From Gordonia insulae (lineage in GTDB: Bacteria > Actinomycetota > Actinomycetes > Mycobacteriales > Mycobacteriaceae), in the NCBI RefSeq assembly GCF_003855095.1, contig NZ_CP033972.1, positions 124,001 to 188,000 on the forward strand: a DNA stretch of 64,000 bases, written 5' to 3'. The notes beneath the pieces are model-generated. The model saw only the letters and a program-made list of their open reading frames with translations. It was not told where the DNA came from and did not search any database. This document shows positions 58,543-64,000 of the stretch, piece by piece. The position numbers were made by a program, and so were the translations under genes. How positions within the stretch are numbered: position 1 is the stretch's first letter; the number at the start of each line of letters is the position of its first letter.

Positions 58543-59289
58543 TCAGACGGACTCGATGAGTGCGTCGATCCCGTCGAGGATCACCGACAGCCCGAAGGTG
58601 AGTTCGGTGGTGAAGTAGTCGTCGTCCTCGGGCGGTCCCGGATCGTTGATCGCCGCCGCGAGATGCGGCAACCGGTGGTCGACGAGTTCGGACACCATCG
58701 CCTCGTAGGTGGGGCCGGTCCCGGTGTCGGTGGCGTCGAGCATGCCCATCTGGCTCGCCTGCCGGACGTGGTGACGGACGAATCCGTCCACCAGGAGCAG
58801 GGCGCTCAGCTTCTGCTGCCCGGTCAGTCCGGTGTCGGTGAACGATCGGACGCCGGCGTCGGTCCAGGACAGTACGTTGGGCCCGACCGGTGGCCGGCGC
58901 AGCGGGATCGCAGCGAGCCAGGGACGTTCGCGCGACAACGACGCGGCGGCGAGCGCCCACGAGGTGAGCCGTTCCCGCCAGGTGCCCGTGGCGGTCAGGG
59001 TCGGATCGCACGGGCCGAAGGCCGTGTCGACCATCACCTCGATCACATCGTCCTTGCTGTCGACGTAGCGGTACAGCGACATGGTCGTCAGTCCGAGTTC
59101 CGCGGCGATGGCCTTCATCGACACCGCGCCGACACCCTGTGCGTCGGCGATCGCGACGGCGGCCCGACCGATGTCGTGCACGGTCAGGGTCGGACGGGGC
59201 CCGCGTCGCGGAGTCGGGTCCTCGCGTCCCCACAGCAGTGCGAGATACCGCGGGATCAGGGGGTGGTCGGCATCGTCAGACGAGGGCAT
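58543..59289 (-). CDS. TetR-family repressor (drug-efflux type)
   Basis: 248 residues: an extended N-terminus, a TetR helix-turn-helix (VGAVSMKAIAAELGLTTMSL, then YRYVDSKDDVIEVMVD) and a TetR_C_1-like ligand domain with tetracycline-repressor features (LVDGFVRHHVRQASQM). It is divergent from a DHA2 efflux pump with an operator-like palindrome between them, the classic TetR/efflux arrangement. ATG 59289 is chosen; ATG 59298 would add MSG. Confidence 0.9.
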   Translation of the reverse strand: MPSSDDADHPLIPRYLALLWGREDPTPRRGPRPTLTVHDIGRAAVAIADAQGVGAVSMKAIAAELGLTTMSLYRYVDSKDDVIEVMVDTAFGPCDPTLTATGTWRERLTSWALAAASLSRERPWLAAIPLRRPPVGPNVLSWTDAGVRSFTDTGLTGQQKLSALLLVDGFVRHHVRQASQMGMLDATDTGTGPTYEAMVSELVDHRLPHLAAAINDPGPPEDDDYFTTELTFGLSVILDGIDALIESV

Positions 59290-59336
59290 ACCGGACATCG
59301 TAACCAACTGCTTGCCATGTACACAGTTTCTGCCTA

Positions 59337-59379
59337 ATATCTGCGTATCCAATAAACAGTCTATTAAGTACGCAGATAT
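59337..59379. promoter_or_regulatory. Operator-like inverted repeat between TetR and MFS genes
   Basis: ATATCTGCGTA (59337-59347) and TACGCAGATAT (59369-59379) are perfect 11-bp inverted arms around a 21-bp AT-rich centre containing AATA/TATT. The right arm ends 14 bp before the pump start, placing it over the promoter. It is likely bound by the adjacent TetR repressor. Confidence 0.65.
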
Positions 59380-59392
59380 GAAAGGTGTTGCC

Positions 59393-60943
59393 ATGCCTCG
59401 CCGATCTCCCTGGCGCCGATCTCCCTGGCTCGGTCTGCTCGTCCTGTGCCTGCCGATGCTCATCGTGTCCATGGACGTGTCCGTCCTCTTCTTCGCCGTG
59501 CCATACATCGCGGCGGATCTGGCGCCGACTCCGGAGCAACAACTGTGGATCTTCGACGTGTACGGATTCGTCCTCGCGGGTCTGCTGCTGACGATGGGGT
59601 CGGTGGCCGACCGGATCGGGCACCGACGGCTGTTGATGATCGGGGCCGCGGGGTTCAGTGTGGCGTCACTGGCTGCCGCGTTCGCCACCTCGGCGGAGAT
59701 GCTGATCGGCGCCCGGGCGCTCCTCGCGGTGGCCGGGGCGACCCTGATGCCCTCGACGCTCGCGATGATCCGGCACATCTTCGACGATGCCACCCAGCGA
59801 ACGAAGGCCATCGCCATCTGGAATGCGGTGCTGGCCGGCGGCGTGGCGGTGGGTCCGGTCATCAGCGGCCTGCTGCTCGAACACGTCTGGTGGGGGTCGG
59901 TGTTCCTGATCAACGTGCCGATCATGGTGGTGCTCATGCTGGCCGCCCCGCTGGTCCTGCCGGGCCACACGTCGACGCCGGGTCGACGAGTGGATCTGCT
60001 GAGCGCCGCGTTGGTCCTGGGGTCCATGCTGCCGGTCGTCGCGGCGATCAAGAACCTCGCCGCCGACGGCTGGTCGGTGCCGCGGGTGCTGATGCTCGCG
60101 GTCGGACTGCTCGTGGGCGTGGTCTTCGTGATGCGGCAGAGGCGGATCGAGGAACCGATGGTCGATCTCGCACTGCTGGGTGAGCGACGATTCGCCACCT
60201 CGGTGTGGACCAACCTCGTCTGCATGTTCGCCCTGCTGGGCAACTCGATCCTGATGACGCAGTATCTGCAGTCGGTGCTCGGGTTCTCACCGCTGCGCGC
60301 AGCACTGTGGAGTCTGGCGCCGTCGGTCGCGGTCGGTGCGATGGCGCCGCTGGCCGCCGGTGCCGCGCAACGCGTCGGTCGGCTGGCCGTAATGGTCGCG
60401 GGATTACTCACCGGTGCAACGGGTTTCGCCACCCTCGGCGCATTCACCGGGACGGACTCGTTGGTCGCGGTGCTGATCGGGGCAACGTTGTTGGCGTCGG
60501 GCATCGTGGCGACCACGTCGATGATCGCGGACCATGTGGTCGGTGTGGCACCGGCGGACCGCGCCGGCGCGACGTCGGGGCTGCTGGAGACGTCGAGCGA
60601 ACTCGGTGGGGCGCTGGGTATCGCGATCCTCGGCAGCGTGGTCAACGCGGTGTTCCGCGCCGCCTTCCCCGGCGACCTGATCGGAGGAGAGGCGTCGCGG
60701 AGTCTGGCGGGTGCGGTGGCCGCGGTACCGCACCTCGCGCCCGATCAGGGTGCGGCGGTGCTGGCCGCCGCGCGCGAGGCCTTCGTCGACGGCCTCACCG
60801 TCGCGGCGTGGGTCGGTGCGGCGGTGCTCGTGGTCTCCGCTGCGGTCGTCTGCTGGGCACTGTGGGACCGACCGCGTACCGGGGCCGTGGACAACGGTCG
60901 GGTCCGTGCCGCCGCCGACCGGGATGTCAGTCGGATCCCCTAG
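59393..60943 (+). CDS. MFS multidrug efflux transporter (DHA2, 14 membrane helices)
   Basis: 516 residues with 14 hydrophobic helices and DHA2 motifs: LIVSMDVSVLFFAVPYIAADL (helix 1), GSVADRIGHRRLLMIG (loop 2-3 motif A) and AGGVAVGPVISGLLL (motif C, antiporter signature). It probably exports a toxic organic compound, induced when the divergent TetR repressor is released. ATG 59393 follows AAAGG at good spacing; ATG 59378 is the alternative. Confidence 0.93.
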   Translation: MPRRSPWRRSPWLGLLVLCLPMLIVSMDVSVLFFAVPYIAADLAPTPEQQLWIFDVYGFVLAGLLLTMGSVADRIGHRRLLMIGAAGFSVASLAAAFATSAEMLIGARALLAVAGATLMPSTLAMIRHIFDDATQRTKAIAIWNAVLAGGVAVGPVISGLLLEHVWWGSVFLINVPIMVVLMLAAPLVLPGHTSTPGRRVDLLSAALVLGSMLPVVAAIKNLAADGWSVPRVLMLAVGLLVGVVFVMRQRRIEEPMVDLALLGERRFATSVWTNLVCMFALLGNSILMTQYLQSVLGFSPLRAALWSLAPSVAVGAMAPLAAGAAQRVGRLAVMVAGLLTGATGFATLGAFTGTDSLVAVLIGATLLASGIVATTSMIADHVVGVAPADRAGATSGLLETSSELGGALGIAILGSVVNAVFRAAFPGDLIGGEASRSLAGAVAAVPHLAPDQGAAVLAAAREAFVDGLTVAAWVGAAVLVVSAAVVCWALWDRPRTGAVDNGRVRAAADRDVSRIP

Positions 60944-60952
60944 CCTGTGGCC

Positions 60953-62143
60953 ATGCAGATCCATCCGATCGGTCGCATCCTCGGTGACGCGCTGACCCTG
61001 CCTCTTCGTGTGGGGCAGAAGGTCGCGGCACCGGGGATCGCGGTCGCGGAGGAGGTCGCCCACCACGTGCCGCAGCGGGTGCTCGACCTCCACTTCGGCT
61101 CCGACGAGGTAGACCACCATCAGGTGGTCTACGACTTCTTCTCCGGGATCGAGCCGGAGATCCGGAACCCCGGCGGGTCGCTGCCGGGGGCCAACCGGTG
61201 GGACACGCCGCCGGGCGCCACCCACCGATACCCGGTGATCCTGGTCCACGGCACCGGGGGTGGCGCACAGAGCAACTGGGGGACCTACGTGCCGCTGCTC
61301 GTCGGCGAGGGGTTCTCGGTGTTCACACTCACCTACGGGGCGGTCGCGGGCGCCGCATGGCCGATGTCCGCGCTGGGCGGGATGAATCGCATCGAGGACA
61401 GCGCCGCCGAGTTCGGCGCGTTCGCGCAGAAGGTCCTCGACGCAACCGGTGCCGACAAGATCGACGTCGTCGGCCATTCGCAGGGCACCATCGTGCCCGA
61501 TTACTGGGCGAAGTTCCTCGGCGGCGCGGACAAGATCCGCAAGTACGTGTCGTTGGCGCCGCTGTGGCAGGGCACCACCGCGTTCTCCCACACCCACGAG
61601 ATCTTCCACTTCCTCAACCTGCGCTTCGGGTTGGACCCGTCGACGCTCATCCCGTGCTATTCGGCGCTCCAGATGGCGGCCGGTTCGGATTTCATCACCA
61701 CGTTGAATTCCGATGGTGGGCCGTATCTTCCAGGTATCGAATACACGAACATCTCGACCGAGCACGACGAGTTCGTGCGTCCGTACACCAGCGGGCAGCT
61801 ACCCGGACCGCCCGGGACGTCGGTGACCAACATCGTGGTCCAGGACGGTTGTCGCACCGATTTCAGCGACCATCTGGCGATCTGCGGTTCGAAACGGGCT
61901 GCCGCGCTGGTGCTGAACGCGCTCGACGACCACGCCGACCACGTGGTGCCCTGCGATGTGGTGCCGCCGTTCTTCGGTTCGGGACCCATCGGTCGGGTGG
62001 GTGGCGCGCCGGCACTCATCGAACCGTTCGCGGTGGGACTCGATGAGGACGGCGCGTCGCCATCAGTTCACGGCGCGGATCACGACGCGGATCGCGACCT
62101 GTCCACCGAGGACACGACGAACGACGAACGGGGACAACGATGA
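60953..62143 (+). CDS. Triacylglycerol lipase-like alpha/beta hydrolase
   Basis: 396 residues. The lipase nucleophile Ser (about 175) is in VVGHSQGTIVPDYW and the oxyanion region is ILVHGTGGGAQSNW. A catalytic Asp/His pair is probable around ISTEHDEFVRPY and SDHLAICG. This matches the bacterial class-2 triacylglycerol lipase group found in mycobacteria and Gordonia. No clear signal peptide; the last 30 residues are acidic and low-complexity. ATG 60953 is chosen (GTG 60947 possible). Its stop overlaps the next start (ATGA). Confidence 0.87.
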   Translation: MQIHPIGRILGDALTLPLRVGQKVAAPGIAVAEEVAHHVPQRVLDLHFGSDEVDHHQVVYDFFSGIEPEIRNPGGSLPGANRWDTPPGATHRYPVILVHGTGGGAQSNWGTYVPLLVGEGFSVFTLTYGAVAGAAWPMSALGGMNRIEDSAAEFGAFAQKVLDATGADKIDVVGHSQGTIVPDYWAKFLGGADKIRKYVSLAPLWQGTTAFSHTHEIFHFLNLRFGLDPSTLIPCYSALQMAAGSDFITTLNSDGGPYLPGIEYTNISTEHDEFVRPYTSGQLPGPPGTSVTNIVVQDGCRTDFSDHLAICGSKRAAALVLNALDDHADHVVPCDVVPPFFGSGPIGRVGGAPALIEPFAVGLDEDGASPSVHGADHDADRDLSTEDTTNDERGQR

Positions 62144-62643
62144 CCGAAGCACCGAGCGATCCGGTCCTGGCGCGTATCACCGCGGCGGTCGGACGGTCGC
62201 ACGGTGGTGACCTCGCCGGCGCACGGCAGACGCTGATCGCTCTCTGGACGGAGATCCGGCCCGACGGCGACGCGTTTCATCGGTGCGTGCTGGCGCACTA
62301 CCTCGCGGACATGTTCGCCGACCCGGCCGAAGCGCTGATGTGGGACACCCGTGCGCTCGACGCGGCCGACGCACTCTCGGACGGCCCGGTCACGGCGCAC
62401 GGTCACGACCTGCAGGTGGCGGCGTTCTATCCCTCACTGCACCTCAACCTCGCCGACAACCTGCGCCGCCTCGGCTCGTTCGAGGCCGCGGGCACGCATC
62501 TGGCGGCAGCACGCGATCGTCTCGACCTACTCGGAGACGACGCATACGGTGACATCATCAGGCAGGGGATCGCGGGGGTGGCGGAAGGAATCGCGCACCG
62601 GTCGACGGCACCCTCGCCGACCGCGCCCGCACAGGCACAGTGA
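62140..62643 (+). CDS. Hypothetical helical (TPR-like) protein
   Basis: 167 residues, almost all helical, with repeat-like segments (GGDLAGARQTLIALW, DPAEALMWDTRALDAADAL, SLHLNLADNLRRLGSFEAA) resembling tetratricopeptide hairpins. It ends in an Ala/Pro-rich tail. It is translationally coupled to the lipase gene by an ATGA overlap, so it may be a partner of that enzyme; otherwise function is unknown. Confidence 0.7.
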   Translation: MTEAPSDPVLARITAAVGRSHGGDLAGARQTLIALWTEIRPDGDAFHRCVLAHYLADMFADPAEALMWDTRALDAADALSDGPVTAHGHDLQVAAFYPSLHLNLADNLRRLGSFEAAGTHLAAARDRLDLLGDDAYGDIIRQGIAGVAEGIAHRSTAPSPTAPAQAQ

Positions 62644-62646
62644 CGT

Positions 62647-62688
62647 GGACGTTCAGGGATGAGGACGTTCAGTGATGAGGACGTTCAG
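62647..62688. repeat. Three GGACGTTCAG copies with 16-bp period
   Basis: Copies at 62647, 62663 and 62679 lie in the gap between the convergent TPR-like and GlsB-type genes, the last touching the GlsB stop codon. This is probably a slippage expansion of the gene end. Confidence 0.6.
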
Positions 62689-62984
62689 GCCCGCGGCGCG
62701 CGAGTCCGCTTGAGGATCGCCGAGCCGATCGCGACCACGATGATCGACCCGATGAGCGCACCGACGATGCCGCCCCAATCGAACTTGTCGGAATCGCCGA
62801 TCCCGAGCAGGCCGGTGAAGATCCAGTAGCCGAGCAGGGCGCCGAGCAAACCGAGGACCGTGGAGGCAACCCAGGATTGCCAGCCGCTCATGGTGTTGAA
62901 GGCGTCGTTCGGGATGAGCGCACGCGCGATGGCGCCACACACGAAACCGAGCAGTAGGGCAGCGATCAGACTTCCGACGTCCAT
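62685..62984 (-). CDS. GlsB/YeaQ/YmgE-family stress-response membrane protein
   Basis: 99 residues with three hydrophobic helices and glycine-rich motifs (AALLLGFVCGAIARAL, SWVASTVLGLLGALLGYWIF, IVGALIGSIIVVAIGSAIL), typical of this transglycosylase-associated/YeaQ family. ATG 62984 follows GGAGG. Members are induced by stress; the mechanism is unknown. Confidence 0.9.
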   Translation of the reverse strand: MDVGSLIAALLLGFVCGAIARALIPNDAFNTMSGWQSWVASTVLGLLGALLGYWIFTGLLGIGDSDKFDWGGIVGALIGSIIVVAIGSAILKRTRAPRA

Positions 62985-63109
62985 GATGACCTCCTGACCC
63001 GCAGACTAGGCCGGTCCGCCCGCGCTCGGCGGGCGTTTCGGGTCACCGACCGTCAACGGATCGGCATCGATTCGGAGGTCGGTGTGCGGACCGTCGGGCC
63101 CGGGTGGAG

Positions 63110-63307
63110 CTAGAGGATCTCGACCTTGGTGCCCAGCGACAAGGTGATCACATCGCGCTCGTCGGAGCTGTTCACGAGCGAGATGATCAGGTTGTCACCC
63201 GTCTCGTCGGGTACGGCGGAGCGGACTACGGCCCGCAATCCATCGACGCTGAAACGGTCGCCGGGTGCGAGGTCTTCGACGAATCTGGTGCGCATGGTGG
63301 TGGTCAT
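63110..63307 (-). CDS. Small hypothetical protein
   Basis: 65 residues, predicted as an all-beta domain (FVEDLAPGDRFSVDGLRAVV, NLIISLVNSSDERDVITLSLG), resembling a small barrel. No family is named. ATG 63307 (MTTTMRTRF) is favoured because upstream residues look non-coding. It lies between the GlsB-type gene and the glnA1 terminator and is probably monocistronic. Confidence 0.6.
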   Translation of the reverse strand: MTTTMRTRFVEDLAPGDRFSVDGLRAVVRSAVPDETGDNLIISLVNSSDERDVITLSLGTKVEIL

Positions 63308-63398
63308 GGCTATCAACCTAAGGGGAATCGGTGTGAAACGGCAGGGTACAAGGGCCTTAACGTGAGGCCAATCACGAAAATCCGTCATCGGCCAGACG

Positions 63399-63432
63399 CC
63401 GAAGGGCGGCCGGTGACCCGGCCGCCCTTCGG
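63399..63432 (-). terminator. Hairpin terminator of glnA1
   Basis: Perfect 15-bp inverted arms (63399-63413, 63418-63432) with a 4-bp loop lie 16 bp beyond the glnA1 stop codon. Confidence 0.8.
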
Positions 63433-63447
63433 GGATGGTGCCTGTGC

Positions 63448-64000
63448 TCAGCAGTCGTAGTAGAGCGCGAACTCGTACGGGTGCGGACGGATCTGCACCG
63501 GCTCGATCTCGTTCTCACGCTTGAGCGCGATCCAGGTCTCGATGAGGTCCTCGGTGAACACGCCACCGGCGGTGAGGTATTCGTGATCCTCTTCGAGCTT
63601 GTCGATGACGGCCGACAGTGAGGTCGGGGCCTGCGGGATGCCCTTGGCCTCCTCCGGCGGGAGCTCGTAGAGGTCCTTGTCGACGGGCTCGTGCGGCTCG
63701 ATCTTGTTCTTGATGCCGTCGAGGCCCGCCATCATCATCGCGGCGAACGCCAGGTACGGGTTGCCCGAGCTGTCCGGGCAACGGAACTCGAGACGCTTGG
63801 CCTTCGGGTTGTTGCCGGTGATCGGGATACGCACGCACGCGCTGCGGTTGCGCTGGCTGTACACCAGGTTGATCGGGGCCTCGTAGCCCGGCACCAGACG
63901 CTTGTAGGAGTTCACCGTCGGGTTGGTGAACGCCAGCAGCGACGGTGCGTGGTGCAGGATGCCGCCGATGTAGTAGCGCGCCAGATCCGACAGGCCCGCG
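63448..64000 (-). CDS. glnA: Glutamine synthetase type I GlnA1 (C-terminal part, runs off the window)
   Basis: The last 183 residues are present, including [40 protein letters not shown] (ATP and glutamate site) and [11 protein letters not shown], whose Tyr is the adenylylation site recognised by GlnE. The end [10 protein letters not shown] matches M. tuberculosis GlnA1. This is the principal ammonia-assimilating enzyme; its GlnE regulator and GlnA2 paralogue lie 7-12 kb away. The promoter is outside the window. Confidence 0.95.
   Translation of the reverse strand, partial: AGLSDLARYYIGGILHHAPSLLAFTNPTVNSYKRLVPGYEAPINLVYSQRNRSACVRIPITGNNPKAKRLEFRCPDSSGNPYLAFAAMMMAGLDGIKNKIEPHEPVDKDLYELPPEEAKGIPQAPTSLSAVIDKLEEDHEYLTAGGVFTEDLIETWIALKRENEIEPVQIRPHPYEFALYYDC

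Noticed and set aside
58543..60645. Minus-strand frame extending the TetR gene to 700 codons
   Set aside because: The extension runs antisense through the MFS transporter and past the operator; family sequence begins only near 59289.
62644..62692. Tandem GGACGTTCAG repeats as a regulatory array
   Set aside because: They lie between two convergent gene ends, where slippage is the simpler explanation.

Overview
The window is high-GC actinobacterial DNA. Its gene order follows the Mycobacterium tuberculosis block from about Rv2220 to Rv2247: glnA1, glnE, glnA2, caeA, panB, a CobC-type phosphatase, a zinc-ribbon protein, NIF3, cobC, ptkA/ptpA, SURF1, cobD, ahpE, aceE, mabR, fabD, acpM, kasA and accD6. 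It also carries mycolic-acid FAS-II genes and a mycothiol-family enzyme, so it comes from a mycolate-producing member of the Mycobacteriales. A single kasA (no kasB), a 101-residue AcpM and the surrounding lipid-catabolism genes suggest Gordonia or a close relative. The genus is inferred, not proved.

Positions 1-9000 hold lipid catabolism and its regulation: a GntR regulator, an acyl-CoA dehydrogenase, a tandem TetR regulator divergent from a crotonase and an acyl-CoA ligase, and an NDMA-type alcohol dehydrogenase behind a KstR-like operator. Positions 9000-19400 hold the FAS-II operon fabD-acpM-kasA-accD6 with its regulator mabR (frameshifted here), then aceE, a lipoprotein, a DUF3052 protein and the 1-Cys peroxiredoxin AhpE.

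Positions 19499-27515 are an 8-kb integrative element inserted in the 3' half of tRNA-Val(TAC). It is bounded by 44-bp direct repeats and carries a second pair of 32-bp repeats just inside. It encodes a tyrosine recombinase with an apparent winged-helix insertion, an excisionase-like protein, a NUMOD4/HNH endonuclease and a RepA-like AAA ATPase with a dense cluster of GTCTCA sites at its 3' end. Its cargo is a three-gene toxin-antitoxin-chaperone (TAC, HigBA-SecB type) operon plus hypothetical and lipoprotein genes. No capsid, portal, terminase or conjugation genes are present. It looks like a small plasmid-like or satellite-like element kept in place by a chaperone-controlled addiction module.

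Positions 27500-44750 return to host genes: a PrmC-like methyltransferase with a WYL regulator, an aldo-keto reductase, a divergent pair of secreted hydrolases, a mycothiol-dependent-type isomerase, a Ser/Thr kinase fused to an extracytoplasmic cyclophilin domain, a spermidine-synthase-like protein, cobD/SURF1, a zinc peptidase, ptpA/ptkA, and cobC-nif3-zinc ribbon-phosphatase. The phosphatase lacks the RNase H half found in M. tuberculosis Rv2228c. Positions 44767-45223 are the RNase P RNA, followed 15 bp later by an RNB-family ribonuclease.

Positions 46700-64000 contain a CYTH-CHAD protein, a frameshifted proline iminopeptidase, panB, a CaeA/Hip1-like lipoprotein protease, and a nitrogen block glnA2-glnE that runs with overlapping start and stop codons into an EEP-family membrane protein and a heme oxygenase. 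Then come a holin-like protein, a TetR/MFS-efflux divergon with a clear operator, a lipase, small membrane or hypothetical proteins and the 3' end of glnA1. Both frameshifted genes break at G5 homopolymers and both would be restored by one extra G, which points to sequencing error rather than true decay.
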